NCBI GenBank assembly: GCA_026706635.1
Contig: JAPOYJ010000083.1
Coordinates: 1 to 60,383, forward strand
Direction of reading: 5' to 3'
From: Gemmatimonadota bacterium
GTDB taxonomy: Bacteria; Gemmatimonadota; Gemmatimonadetes; Longimicrobiales; Gaopeijiaceae
DNA: 60,383 nucleotides
Shown here: one piece after another, positions 28,258 to 36,740 of the stretch
Numbering within the stretch: the first letter of the stretch is position 1
Layout: every line of letters starts with the position of its first letter
Position numbers and translations under genes: made by a program
The notes under the pieces: model-generated
Told to the model about the DNA's origin: nothing
Database searches by the model: none
The model's input: only the letters and a program-made list of their open reading frames with translations

Positions 28258-29430
28258 ATGCGCATCGAGAACATCAAGATCAGGAACTACCGGCTTTTCC
28301 GGGACGCCGAGCTGCTGAGGCTGCCCGAACTCACGATCGTCGTGGGTGCGAACGGATCCGGCAAGTCCACGCTCTTCGACGTGTTCAGCTTCCTTAAGGA
28401 TGCGCTGACCCACGACGTGGCCGCCGCCGTGACCCGGCGAGGTGGCTTTCGGGAGCTCGTCTCCCGCGGCAGCGCGGGCCCAATAGGGATCACCGTCCAG
28501 TTCCGGGAGAGCGGCGGCAGGCTGGCAACCTACCTTCTCGAAGTGGCAACCAACGGGGGCAGGGTCGTCGTCGACCGGGAAGTGCTCCGGTACAGGAGGG
28601 GCAGCTACGGGAAGCCTTGGCATTTCGTCGACTTTAGCCGCGGCGAGGGCTTCGCGATCACCAACGAATCGGTGTTCTGGCAGAAGGGGGTACGGGCCGA
28701 GAGAGAGGACTTCAGACTCGACGGGCCCAGCGTGCTCGCCATCAAGGGGCTGGGCCAGTTCAAGCGCTTTCGAGTCGTATCGGAGTTCAGGAGTCTGATC
28801 GAGAACTGGCACATCTCCGACTTCCATATCTCGGAGGCTAGGCCGAGTGTCGAGGCGGGATACGCCGAGCATCTGTCGACAAGAGGCGACAACGTGGCGC
28901 AGGTGGCGCAGTATCTCTACCAGAACCACTCCGAATTATTCAATCGGGTCCTTAGGGCAATGCGCGCCCGGGTGCCAGGCGTCAGCCGAGTTGAGGCGAA
29001 GCCCACCGAGGATGGCCGGCTGGTGCTGCGCTTCCAGGACCACACCTTCCGCGATCCCTTCATCGCTCGCTTCGTGAGCGACGGGACGATCAAGATGTTC
29101 GCCTATCTGATCCTCCTCTATGACCCGAAGCCGCATCCGCTGCTCGCCGTCGAGGAGCCCGAGAATCAGTTGTACCCGGACTTGCTGCTGGAACTGATCG
29201 AGGAATTCCGAGACTACGCGAGGCGTGGCGGCCAGGTCTTCGTCTCCACGCATTCCCCGTTTTTTCTCAACGGCGCCGGGCTGGATGAGGTCTACTGGCT
29301 CGCCAAGGAGAATGGATTCACGGAGGTCCGGCGGGCGTCGGCCGATGAGCTCCTCAAGGCGTTGGTGGACGAGGGAGACAAGCTTGGCACGCTTTGGAGG
29401 CAGGGGCTCTTCAAGGGTGCGAGGCCGTGA
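28258..29430 (+). CDS. AAA_21-type ATPase of a putative defence pair
   Basis: A 390-residue SMC/RecF-like ATPase. It begins IENIKIRNYRLFRDAELL; Walker A is VVGANGSGKST at residues 29-38, the signature-like FVSDGTIKMFAYLILL lies near 278, Walker B is LLAVEEPENQLYPD and the switch histidine is in FVSTHSPFFL. AAA_21 proteins of this size are often encoded next to DUF4276 or TOPRIM proteins in defence islands. Its TGA overlaps the GTG of the DUF4276 gene, implying coupled translation and a joint complex. Confidence 0.9.
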   Translation: MRIENIKIRNYRLFRDAELLRLPELTIVVGANGSGKSTLFDVFSFLKDALTHDVAAAVTRRGGFRELVSRGSAGPIGITVQFRESGGRLATYLLEVATNGGRVVVDREVLRYRRGSYGKPWHFVDFSRGEGFAITNESVFWQKGVRAEREDFRLDGPSVLAIKGLGQFKRFRVVSEFRSLIENWHISDFHISEARPSVEAGYAEHLSTRGDNVAQVAQYLYQNHSELFNRVLRAMRARVPGVSRVEAKPTEDGRLVLRFQDHTFRDPFIARFVSDGTIKMFAYLILLYDPKPHPLLAVEEPENQLYPDLLLELIEEFRDYARRGGQVFVSTHSPFFLNGAGLDEVYWLAKENGFTEVRRASADELLKALVDEGDKLGTLWRQGLFKGARP

Positions 29431-30002
29431 TAGGTCGGGTGGTATTCCTGCTCGAAGAGTACTCCATGAAGGCGCTTCTAGACGGGCTCCTTCCTCGCCT
29501 GTACCCGGAACTGATCTTTCTGTGCGTGCCCCATGACGGGAAGGGCGATCTCGAAAGGAGCCTCCCGAGAAAGCTCCGCGGCTGGCGAGAGCCCGGCGTC
29601 CGGTTCGTGGTGGTGAGGGACAATGACCGGGGTGACTGCGCGGACCTGAAGAAACACCTTCGCGGACTGTGCGCCGATCGGCCGGGGGAGGATTGCCTGA
29701 TCCGTATCGCGTGCCAGGAGCTGGAAGCGTGGTATCTGGGAGACCCAGACGCGCTGGCCGAAGCGTTCGCTAAAGAGTCTCTTCGCCAAATCGGCTCCAA
29801 GGCCCGGTTTCGCGAACCCGACGAGATTCCCTATCCCGCAAGAGCGCTCGCCCGACTGGTCCCGCAGTACCAGAAAATCGGTGGTGCGCGCGTCCTCGCC
29901 GACCACCTCGACCGCTGGCGCAACCGATCGCCGAGCTTTCACGCCATGATGGACGGGATCGAACGATTCGCATCGCGGCCGACCTTCACTCACCGACCTT
30001 GA
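29427..30002 (+). CDS. DUF4276 family protein (TOPRIM-like)
   Basis: A 191-residue protein. VVFLLEEYSMKALLDGLL near the N-terminus gives the conserved glutamates, RFVVVRDNDRGDC (Asp65, Asp67) the acidic D-x-D pair, and RIACQELEAWYLGD a further conserved block of DUF4276. The layout is that of a TOPRIM nuclease fold, as in AriB of PARIS systems (DUF4435). It forms a pair with the ATPase. The last residues (RPTFTHRP) run into DUF499 debris, so the natural C-terminus may be altered. Confidence 0.85.
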   Translation: MIGRVVFLLEEYSMKALLDGLLPRLYPELIFLCVPHDGKGDLERSLPRKLRGWREPGVRFVVVRDNDRGDCADLKKHLRGLCADRPGEDCLIRIACQELEAWYLGDPDALAEAFAKESLRQIGSKARFREPDEIPYPARALARLVPQYQKIGGARVLADHLDRWRNRSPSFHAMMDGIERFASRPTFTHRP

Positions 30003-30817
30003 CACATGGCAACCAATCACGAACGACCGGGACTATGAGCGACGGCTGAAACAGGCGTACCCAATCCATCCAGAGGTCTTCGACCGGCTCTACGAGGACT
30101 GGTCCACGCTGCTCCGGTTCCAGCGCACCCGGGGCGTGTTGCGGCCGATGGCCTCCGTCATTCACAGCCTGTGGGAGAGGGGGGACAGGAGTCCGCTGAT
30201 CATGCCCTCGCTGGTCCCGATCGACGACGCGCGCGTGCGGTCGGAACTCACGAGCTACCTGCCCGACCGCTGGGTGCCGATCATCGAGTCGGACGTGGAC
30301 GGTCCACACTCGCTGCCCCTACGTATGGATGGCGAGTACGGCAATCTGGGTAAGCTGAACGCCTGCCGGCGGGTCGCCCGGACCATCTACCTGGGGTCCG
30401 CCCCGCTGAAGGACGCTGCCCGCAAGGGCGTGGACGACCGTCGGGTGAAGCTCGGCCGCGTACTTCCGGGGGAGTCGCCCGCGATCTTCGGCGACGCACT
30501 GCGCCGCCTGGCAGGAGCGGCGACCTATCGTTCGGGAAAAGGAGACCCTGAATCTCGCCGGGACCGATGAGGGACGGACCGGCCCCAGACGTTTCCACGG
30601 AAGCGTCGCCATCGCTCCCTTGCGCGCCGGGAAGTCCGTCGCCCAGATCGCGGAAGAGGTGGTGTCGCACATGGAGAGCCTGGTCGGCTCGAAGGTCAAG
30701 CTGACCTTGGAGATCGAAGCCGAGATTCCGGATGGGGCCCCGGAGCATGTGGTTCGCACCGTCACCGAGAACGCGCGGACGCTGGGGTTCAGGAGTCAGG
30801 GGTTCGAGGACGAGTAG
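30001..30817 (+). pseudogene. DUF499 ATPase remnant
   Basis: Frame 1 from 30001 reads AYPIHPEVFDRLYEDWSTLL, then RFQRTRGVLRPMASVIHSLW and on to RRLAGAATY, the conserved middle of DUF499 proteins. After about 30530 the frame shifts and the text jumps to RRFHGSVAIAPLRAGK and TLEIEAEIPDGAPEHVVRTV, the C-terminus. The N-terminal two thirds and a central part are gone. DUF499 proteins are large ATPases commonly found with DUF1156 methylases in defence-like loci. Its final 30 bases reappear at the end of the RelE gene. Confidence 0.72.
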
Positions 30818-32258
30818 CGGAAGCACCGGATGATTTGCGGAAGGGCGGCAGATTGCCGACTCCGCGTCGCAGGCGGCCCAGCCGGGTGCCGATTCCGCGT
30901 TGCAGTCGGCCGAGCGGCGTGTCGCCTCTCGCCTTCTTCGCGCGCTTCCCGAACTCCTCTGCGACCTTGGTGCGGTCCGGCACGTCGCCCTGCGCGGTCT
31001 TGGCGAACTGTGCGTCGAGCGTGGCAATGTAGAGCTTGCCGAGCGCGGTTGTGAGAGTGAAGGCATTGGCCGCAGCAATCGCCCCGCCCACGACCGCGCC
31101 ACCACCCGGAATCAGTTTGAGGAGACCTCGAACGATGGCGTGACCGCCCGCCGCGGCAGCTGCGGGCCCGACCGCGGCCACCACAAGCGCTCTCAGGTAG
31201 GGTTCTGTGACATCGAATCCGAACAGTACGGACAGGCGCCCCAGCATTCGGTAATGAACTGCTACCAGCGCAGCAGCGTCGGCAACTGGGATCGGATTCG
31301 CCGCCGCTGCAGCTGCCAAACCGGAATATCTGAACACGATCTGGCTCGCTTGGGCCATCTTGAGTCGCATGGAGGCGCGCTGCGCAGCGATGATGGCACC
31401 TCTCGTGCCTTCAGGCAGCAACTCCACGGTCGCAAAGACCAAGTCCTCCAGCCCCATCGGATCCAGCGTGTTGCCGTCGTCGTCTGTCTCGGAAATCGCC
31501 CTCACGCGTACGACGTTCGCGGCTTCGGGAAGGAGACCCTGCACCTTGGCGCGAAACCCGGCGTCTCTCCGTGCCTTGGTAATGACCCCGAGCACGGGCA
31601 CGTGCTGAGCCAGCATCCGGCACAGGTTCTGCTCGGCGTCCTCGACCCGGCGGCCACCCTCGTGCACGCAGAGCCATGCGACGTGGATGTGGCGTGCCGG
31701 ATCGGGGTCGGCAGCCCTTCTTTGCACCAGTCGCGTCAGCTCGTCGAGTGTCTCCTCGAAGCCCTCCATCTATAGCAGCCCGTGGACAAACCTCCCACGG
31801 CATTCGAGCAGCGCTGCATCCCCGCTGGACCGCTTCGCTCGTCTCCCCTAGCTGTAATGTATGATATACATTGTGTAGTTCATGATTTACAATTCCCACA
31901 CCCGTGGCTTCGCTCTGCGTTGCTCCTCGGGCCGGTAGCGCTGCTACCAACCCTTCGTCGCGCCTTGCCAGCGGGGCGCTTCGCCGCTCTCGGTGCTCGC
32001 GCGAGATTATCCACGGACTGCTAGCCCGCGCGTGTCCCAGATCCCCAGCGGCACGCCGCTCTTCGTAATGAAGCGAGTGGTCTTGGTGACGGGCTTCCCC
32101 TGACCCGTAGCAACCATCCTGCCATGGAAGACGCTGTTGATCAGGGTGCTCTTGCCGACCCCGGCGCGACCCGCGATGAGCACGTTGCACATGCCCATTT
32201 CGTGGCCCGCCTTGTCGATCTCCGTCTTCAGGAGGTTCAGGAGGTCAGGATGCGCCAT
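30789..32258 (-). pseudogene. GTPase with DUF697-like domain, split by a repeat element
   Basis: The N-terminal piece (32258 to 32024) has the P-loop GRAGVGKSTLINSVF and the G3 motif WDTRGLA. The reading then enters the repeat element and stops. The rest continues from 31769 (MEGFEETLDELTRLVQRRAA) with VLGVITKARRD (G4-like) and a C-terminal membrane-like region of about 180 residues typical of DUF697 GTPases (SGLAAAAAANPIPVADAAAL). Combined length would be about 405 residues. Once the element is removed, a TAG still lies just before the second ATG. It overlaps the DUF499 tail by 29 bases. Confidence 0.78.
31773..32023 (+). mobile_element. Full-length copy of the interspersed repeat (MITE-like)
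   Basis: This 251-bp element starts TAGCAGCCCGTGGACAA and ends TTATCCACGGACTGCTA, which are inverted repeats with two mismatches in 17. Inside are the head hairpin, GCGCTGCATCC, the AT core with TGTAATGTATGATATACATT and GATTTACAATTC, then the GCGCGAGATTATCC tail. It encodes no protein. It interrupts the GTPase gene. Parts of it occur at eight other sites in this window. Flanks suggest a TA or CTAG target. Confidence 0.8.
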
Positions 32259-32410
32259 ACCGCAAAGCTAGCACAGACCGATTCGTCCACATTGGCCCTC
32301 TCCACCAACGCCACGGCACTCCTGTACCGGCGCCGGAAGCGCAACCGGGTCCGCCGCCGTTCCGAGGCGGGGGCCACGCCGCCCCCCGAGGCCGATGCCG
32401 GGCACCGGCC

Positions 32411-32433
32411 AGTTGTCTCGTTGTATAGCAACT
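32411..32433. promoter_or_regulatory. Candidate operator of the RelB/RelE-like pair
   Basis: AGTTG (32411) and CAACT (32429) form an inverted repeat, with a nested GTTG-TATAG-CAAC. It lies 45 bases upstream of the antitoxin start. Confidence 0.4.
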
Positions 32434-32477
32434 GCTAGCTTTGATCTTCGTCGGAGCCGCCAACCGAGGAGTGCGAG

Positions 32478-32702
32478 ATGGGGAAGGTGCAGATCAACGT
32501 CAGGGTGGACGAAGCCCTGAAGCGGGCGGTCGTCCAGTTCTGCAAGTCCCGCGGACTGGTCGTGAGTCACTTCGTCCAGGAGGCCCTGCTGGATCGACTC
32601 GAAGAGCTCGAGGACATCGACGATCTCAAGCGAATTCGACACGAGCCGACTCGGCCGCTGGCCGATGTGATCCGGGAGCTCCGGCTCGATGGGACGCTAT
32701 GA
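32478..32702 (+). CDS. Ribbon-helix-helix antitoxin (RelB/DinJ-like or related)
   Basis: A 74-residue protein: KVQINVRVDEALKRAVVQFC, KSRGLVVSHFVQEALLDRL, a ribbon-helix-helix pattern, then an acidic helix and RPLADVIRELRLDGTL as the toxin-binding tail. The start has GAGTGCGAG rather than a strong ribosome site. It overlaps the RelE gene by 14 bases, which fixes them as one operon. Confidence 0.85.
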   Translation: MGKVQINVRVDEALKRAVVQFCKSRGLVVSHFVQEALLDRLEELEDIDDLKRIRHEPTRPLADVIRELRLDGTL

Positions 32703-32991
32703 GGTCGAGGTCTCCCGCACGGCGGATAAGCAGCTGCGCAGGCTCCCTCGGGGCGATCAGGAGCGCGTGGTGCGCAAGACGCTTCTCCTGGCGGAGGACC
32801 CGTTTCCGCAGGGGGCGAGAAAGCTGACAGGATACGACGACGTCTACCGTGTGCGTGTCGGACGATACCGGGTCCTCTACAGCGTCTCCCGAAGTCGGCT
32901 GGTGATCGTCATCCTCAAGGTCGGGCACCGGAGGGACGTCTACCGGCGGGGTCGCCTCGGGTTCAGGAGTCAGGGCTTCGAGGAGGAGTAG
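32689..32991 (+). CDS. RelE/ParE-family toxin with a foreign C-terminal tail
   Basis: A 100-residue toxin. Conserved RelE sequence runs from RYEVEVSRTADKQLRRLPRG through RKLTGYDDVYRVRVGRYRVL to VILKVGHRRDVYRR, where family members normally end. Here 13 residues follow (GRLGFRSQGFEEE) that match the end of the DUF499 remnant (LGFRSQGFEDE) in DNA as well as protein. RelE toxins cut mRNA on the ribosome. Whether the tail affects activity is unknown. Confidence 0.9.
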   Translation: MGRYEVEVSRTADKQLRRLPRGDQERVVRKTLLLAEDPFPQGARKLTGYDDVYRVRVGRYRVLYSVSRSRLVIVILKVGHRRDVYRRGRLGFRSQGFEEE

Positions 32992-33088
32992 CCGTCGCGC
33001 CACCCATCCAACGAATCCCCACCAGCCCGGGGGGATGACGGCTACGCGCGCAACTTGCGCGATCCGGACCAGACGCCCGCGACGCCGA

Positions 33089-33349
33089 TCAGCGGGTTGA
33101 GCCAGGTGAGTCGACGGCCTTGCCCCCTCCCTCGTCGATGTCCACCACCAGGCAGCCGAGGGAGCTGGGGACAACTCCGATCGGAAGACCCTAGATACCC
33201 CGCTACCCCGCGTGCGCGCCCGCGCGCGCGATCACATCTGCGACCGCCCTCTTCTTCCTCTGCCAGGCCTTGCCGATCGGGGACTTGTCCTCGTTGCAGA
33301 GGACGAAGTGCGCGCCTCTCGCCGCGAGTTGCTCGATGATCTCATTCAC
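33089..33349 (-). pseudogene. Phage-type primase-polymerase N-terminal remnant
   Basis: One frame reads VNEIIEQLAARGAHFVLCNE, DKSPIGKAWQRKKRA, then two TAG stops (33203 and a second shortly after), then IGVVPSSLGCLVVDIDEGGG. This is the start of a bifunctional primase-polymerase domain, with VVDID as its catalytic acidic pair. The remainder is absent. GTG at 33349 overlaps the stop of the upstream gene. It is a fragment of a phage or satellite replication gene. Confidence 0.7.
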
Positions 33350-33569
33350 CCTGCCCCTCCTCCACCCAGTCCCGCTCCATCCGGCACATCTCGCGGGCGA
33401 TCCTGTCGGCCCTCTTGATGGCGAAGTCGAGGCGCTGTTCGAAGCCCGTCGCTCGCCTGGTCACCGGGAGCTCGACGCTGCCGAGCATCGCGTTGAGGGC
33501 GGCCGCCGCGTAGGTGCGGTAGCTGGCTAAGTTGCGCCTGAAGGAGGCCCCCTCGCCGCAGCTACACAT
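33342..33569 (-). CDS. Small hypothetical protein in a phage-like cassette
   Basis: A 75-residue frame from ATG at 33569 that overlaps the gene before it by eight bases and the primase remnant after it. Text such as YRTYAAAALNAMLGSVELPV and IAREMCRMERDWVEEGQGE is not recognised, but tight spacing on both sides supports it as real. It may be a phage accessory protein. Confidence 0.55.
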   Translation of the reverse strand: MCSCGEGASFRRNLASYRTYAAAALNAMLGSVELPVTRRATGFEQRLDFAIKRADRIAREMCRMERDWVEEGQGE

Positions 33570-33897
33570 GGTTGGCCTCCCCGTGCAGAATCCTGGGGTT
33601 GGCGAGCGTCGTGAAGGTGTCTCCGAACACCTGGAAGGCGGCTCCGGCGATGATGACCTCGGCCTCGCAGCCCTCGCCCCGCCTCCAGGCCTGCCAGGAG
33701 GGCGCGTCGGACACCTGCGGCCAGCAGGCCTCGACGGACTCCATGTCGAGGAAGTACATTGTTCCACTGCCTGGGGTGTTCACGACGAACGCCCAGAGCA
33801 GAGAACCGTTGTGGACCCGCTTCCTCACCGCCTGGGGCGAGATCCCCAGGACCTTGGAAAGGGAGCGGATGGTGGTGCAGGCGACGGTTGTCTTCAT
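33562..33897 (-). CDS. Putative DNA-binding protein of a phage-like cassette
   Basis: A 111-residue protein. The N-terminus TIRSLSKVLGISPQAVRKRV is a clear helix-turn-helix of the AlpA/excisionase-like or MerR-like type. The rest (GTMYFLDMESVEACWPQVS) has no recognised family. It is first in a leftward set of three tightly overlapping genes ending in a primase fragment, so it probably regulated a phage or satellite. Confidence 0.65.
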   Translation of the reverse strand: MKTTVACTTIRSLSKVLGISPQAVRKRVHNGSLLWAFVVNTPGSGTMYFLDMESVEACWPQVSDAPSWQAWRRGEGCEAEVIIAGAAFQVFGDTFTTLANPRILHGEANHV

Positions 33898-33986
33898 GTC
33901 GATCTCCTTGGGGAAGGGTTCGGCATGAAGTCTAGCGGAGAAGGTTGCGGGTTGTCAACCCCCGCCGCTACATCATGTGGTGGGGG

Positions 33987-34223
33987 CTAGTCTTCTTCCC
34001 CAGGGGTGGTGGCGTCCGGCTTCGCCCTTAGATGATGCTGCACTATCAGCCAGCCGCCGCCGAAGATCATTAGTAGCCAAAAGAGGACGCCGACCACTCC
34101 CTCCCCGCTCATGAGGTCGGCGGCGGCGAGGAAGGCGGCGATCGAGAACACGACGCCGAGAACCGTCACGACGATTCCGACGAAGAACAGCTGTTCGAGC
34201 CTGCGAAGGAGTAGTTCTTTCAT
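33987..34223 (-). CDS. Small two-helix membrane protein
   Basis: A 78-residue protein. Two hydrophobic stretches, FFVGIVVTVLGVVFSIAAFL and VVGVLFWLLMIFGGGWLIV, are separated by a short polar loop. I do not recognise it. It is followed on the minus strand by the phage cassette and preceded by portal-protein debris, so it may belong to the prophage remnant. Confidence 0.6.
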   Translation of the reverse strand: MKELLLRRLEQLFFVGIVVTVLGVVFSIAAFLAAADLMSGEGVVGVLFWLLMIFGGGWLIVQHHLRAKPDATTPGEED

Positions 34224-34232
34224 GCCTCGAAT

Positions 34233-34564
34233 CTAACCGCCCACCGGCGCCCGGAGGAAGCGCCGGAAGCTCTCCCGTTGGCCGGTGCCCTCCTGGCCGG
34301 AGCGGAAGAGCGCCACAGGCACGCCGCAGGCAGCGTAGACCTCCTCGGAGACCTTCTCCATGAGCTCCACCTAGGCCATGGGCGGGTCGGCGCCGAGGCG
34401 GCGGGGCTGCCAGTCCCCGGAGGGCCTGGTCGAGGAGCTGTCGCCGCCCACCCCGCGTTGGTGGACTCGACCAGGGCCATCTTGCCCCTCAGGGCGCGGA
34501 TGTCGGCCTTCAGGCTGGCGACGGTGGGGTCCTGGCCGTTCACCGGCAGGGGCAGGTGAGCCAT
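34233..34564 (-). pseudogene. Phage portal protein C-terminal remnant
   Basis: Frames read TVASLKADIRALRGKMALVE, STNAGW, then after a frameshift DWQPRRLGADPP, then a TAG, then VELMEKVSEEVYAACGVPVA and GTGQRESFRRFL. This order is that of HK97/Mu-like portal proteins (RG..ALVE...GW, W.PQRLG..PP, ...ACGVP..L...GTAQRE..RRF). At least one frameshift and one stop make it non-functional. It documents a tailed-phage insertion here. Confidence 0.68.
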
Positions 34565-34595
34565 GTCGGCTGGCGAGCGCCCGTGGTCGCCTCGA

Positions 34596-34757
34596 TCATC
34601 GACACGTCGTCGGGGCGCCGCCAGCCACCTCCCAAGTGCCCGGCTGGAAGGCGCGCGAGGCACCCAGCGCCAGCCATAGAAGTGAGGAGAGTACGAAGAG
34701 CACGGCGACGATCGCGATGTAGCCGACGATGGCTGCGAGTACGTTCCTGAGCATCAT
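34596..34757 (-). pseudogene. Truncated small membrane protein gene
   Basis: The frame MMLRNVLAAIVGYIAIVAVL with FVLSSLLWLALGASRAFQPG is the N-terminus of a membrane protein. It breaks off after GTWEVAGG, where the sequence changes to the portal remnant. The ATG overlaps the stop of the VOC gene (ATGATGA), so the two once formed an operon. Its 3' part was lost with the phage deletion. Confidence 0.6.
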
Positions 34758-35155
34758 CTTCCTCCCTTCTGTTTCTCTTCCGTAATCTGGATCAGGCTGC
34801 CGCACGTGTCGTCGAAGACTGCGGTGATGACCGTCCCCAGGTCCGCTGGCGGCTGCACGAACCGCACACCCTTGCCCACGAGACGGTCGTGCTCGGCCTG
34901 GACGTCATCGACGGCGAAGGAGGCGCTGGGGATTCCGTCCTTCATGAGCGCGGTCTTGAACGGACGGGCCGCGGGGTGGCCATCGGGCTCGAGCAGCAAC
35001 TCCGTCCCCTCGGGATCTTCCGCCGACACCACGGTGATCCAGGCGTGCTCTCCCAGGGGGATGTTGTGCTTCACCAGAAACCCAAGCGTCTCCGTGTAGA
35101 AGCGAAGTGCCTTCTCCTGGTCGTCCACGACGACGCTGGTCAGGTGGATTCTCAT
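34754..35155 (-). CDS. VOC (glyoxalase/bleomycin-resistance fold) protein
   Basis: A 133-residue single-domain VOC protein: HLTSVVVDDQEKALRFYTET, LGFLVKHNIPLGEHAWITVV, then ASFAVDDVQAEHDRLVGKGV. Metal-ligand positions include His at the start (H4) and Glu near LLLEPDGHP; the last is in IQITEE. Family members are dioxygenases, isomerases or resistance proteins; no substrate can be named. 35156-35363 downstream of the Fic gene holds only a loose match to the CCATAT operator near 35268-35300. Confidence 0.85.
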   Translation of the reverse strand: MRIHLTSVVVDDQEKALRFYTETLGFLVKHNIPLGEHAWITVVSAEDPEGTELLLEPDGHPAARPFKTALMKDGIPSASFAVDDVQAEHDRLVGKGVRFVQPPADLGTVITAVFDDTCGSLIQITEEKQKGGR

Positions 35156-35363
35156 TCCTAGATGCCCTCGTCCGTTGAGATGGGCCACCCCTCACCGAAT
35201 CGATACGCGAGCATGAGCCTGTGTGTCAACCTCCGCAACGGTCGTGGATCGTCGGAGATCCGATCGTATTCCTATATGGTATGGCGATATGGGAGTATGG
35301 CAGTTGGGCGAGCCGGGTTCGCCGATAGTGAGGTCGCCAGTGGTCCTCCGGGTGCCAGCGACC

Positions 35364-36716
35364 CTACTTCCCGTAGTCATTCAAAGCTCCCTCCAGGTCC
35401 CCGGTCGCGATGAACTCCTGACGCCGGCCGCGCTTGGTCGCCGCCAGCAGCCCCGCGGCCGCCAGCCTGACCAGATCGGCCCTGGCCGTGTTGGCCGTGA
35501 CGCCGTGACTGCTCCCGTGGGACTTGACCGTGTACCGGAATCCGGGGTGCCGCAGGGCGTGTCCCAGCAGCCGGACCTGCCGATGATTCAAGTCCGGCGA
35601 GCCCTGGAGCCGGTCTTCGATCGCCTGGATGTCGGACATCTTCCTCCCGACATATGACGCGAGCGCGTTGATGCTGCGGATGATCACACCGATGTGGTAG
35701 TCCACGAAGTAGGTGAGATCGCCGCCGTCGGTCTCCGTGTGCAGGTAGGACCTTGCGTACTTCGCCGGAGCATTCCGCAGGATCCCGGACACAGCCAGAT
35801 ATCGGGCGAGGGAGTAGCCCTGTCGGACCATCGACCAGTAGAAAAGGGAGCGCGCCACACGTCCGTTGCCGTCCACAAACGGATGGTCGTATCCGATCAT
35901 GAAATGAAGGAGTATCGCGCGGATCACCGGATGGACCCAGTCCTCGGGTGTCAGGTCGTTGGCGAACGCCACCAGCCGGTCCAGGCGAGCTGGTAGCTCT
36001 TCGGCGCGTGGGGGGACATGTGCGGTCTCGTCCGAGTGAACAAGCGTGACCACGACGTCGTCCGACGCGCTCCTGAACCGCCCGGCCATCGAGGAATCCC
36101 GTGTACCGTCCATCAGAATCCTGTGGAGTTCAAATACGTCGGCCCGGCCGAGATCCCGCCGAGCCAGCTCGCCGATCCGTTCCATCGCGTGATAGTTGTT
36201 GAGGATCATGCGCTCGCCATGGGTCCTCGGCCGGCGGCCCCTGCGGATCATCTCCCTGGCCGCCCGCCGGGTCGTCGAAGCGCCTTCCAGCTGGCTTGAA
36301 CGGATTGCCTCCTCCATGATCGAATTCGCGAGGAGGTGTTTCCCGCCGTGTCCCTCCACCAAGCCCCGGACCTGGGAATGCGGGCCCGTCATTCCAAGCT
36401 TCCGGTCGATCTCGTGAAGACCCTTTCGAACGGGCGCGGCGTGGACGAGCGAGAGCGGATATCCCTCCCTGCTCCTGAAGGACAACGTCTCCCGTGCGGA
36501 AAGACGGGCCATCCGCATCCCGAGCCACCATTCCTCGCGGGACAGGCCCTCCGGGGGTTCCCTGTGGCGCACGTCGTCCCAGTGGAGGTATCGGCCTGCG
36601 ACTAGCATCGAGGTCGTGCGGACGATCTCTGCGAGGCGCTCTGGAGTTGTCCTGCCGAGCAGACGGGCCATGTCCGGCGGCGTTGCGGGGATCTTCATCT
36701 CGGGCTTCCCATGCAT
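35364..36716 (-). CDS. Fic-domain protein (predicted AMPylator)
   Basis: A 450-residue Fic protein. The active motif is HPFVDGNGRVARS, a perfect HxFx(D/E)GNGRxxR. The autoinhibitory helix motif SSQLEGAS lies N-terminal to it, which is the class II arrangement: the glutamate blocks ATP until released. The C-terminus has a winged-helix-like region (SSHGVTANTARADLVRLAAA). Fic enzymes add AMP to target proteins. It has no antitoxin partner. An AT-rich inverted repeat (36724-36740) is directly upstream. Confidence 0.9.
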   Translation of the reverse strand: MHGKPEMKIPATPPDMARLLGRTTPERLAEIVRTTSMLVAGRYLHWDDVRHREPPEGLSREEWWLGMRMARLSARETLSFRSREGYPLSLVHAAPVRKGLHEIDRKLGMTGPHSQVRGLVEGHGGKHLLANSIMEEAIRSSQLEGASTTRRAAREMIRRGRRPRTHGERMILNNYHAMERIGELARRDLGRADVFELHRILMDGTRDSSMAGRFRSASDDVVVTLVHSDETAHVPPRAEELPARLDRLVAFANDLTPEDWVHPVIRAILLHFMIGYDHPFVDGNGRVARSLFYWSMVRQGYSLARYLAVSGILRNAPAKYARSYLHTETDGGDLTYFVDYHIGVIIRSINALASYVGRKMSDIQAIEDRLQGSPDLNHRQVRLLGHALRHPGFRYTVKSHGSSHGVTANTARADLVRLAAAGLLAATKRGRRQEFIATGDLEGALNDYGK

Positions 36717-36723
36717 GAACTGT

Positions 36724-36740
36724 CAATTCACTAGCAATTG
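36724..36740. promoter_or_regulatory. Candidate operator upstream of the Fic gene
   Basis: CAATT-CACTAGC-AATTG is a perfect 5-bp inverted repeat eight bases from the Fic start in an AT-rich patch. The protein's own C-terminal winged helix could bind it; this is speculation from position. Confidence 0.3.
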
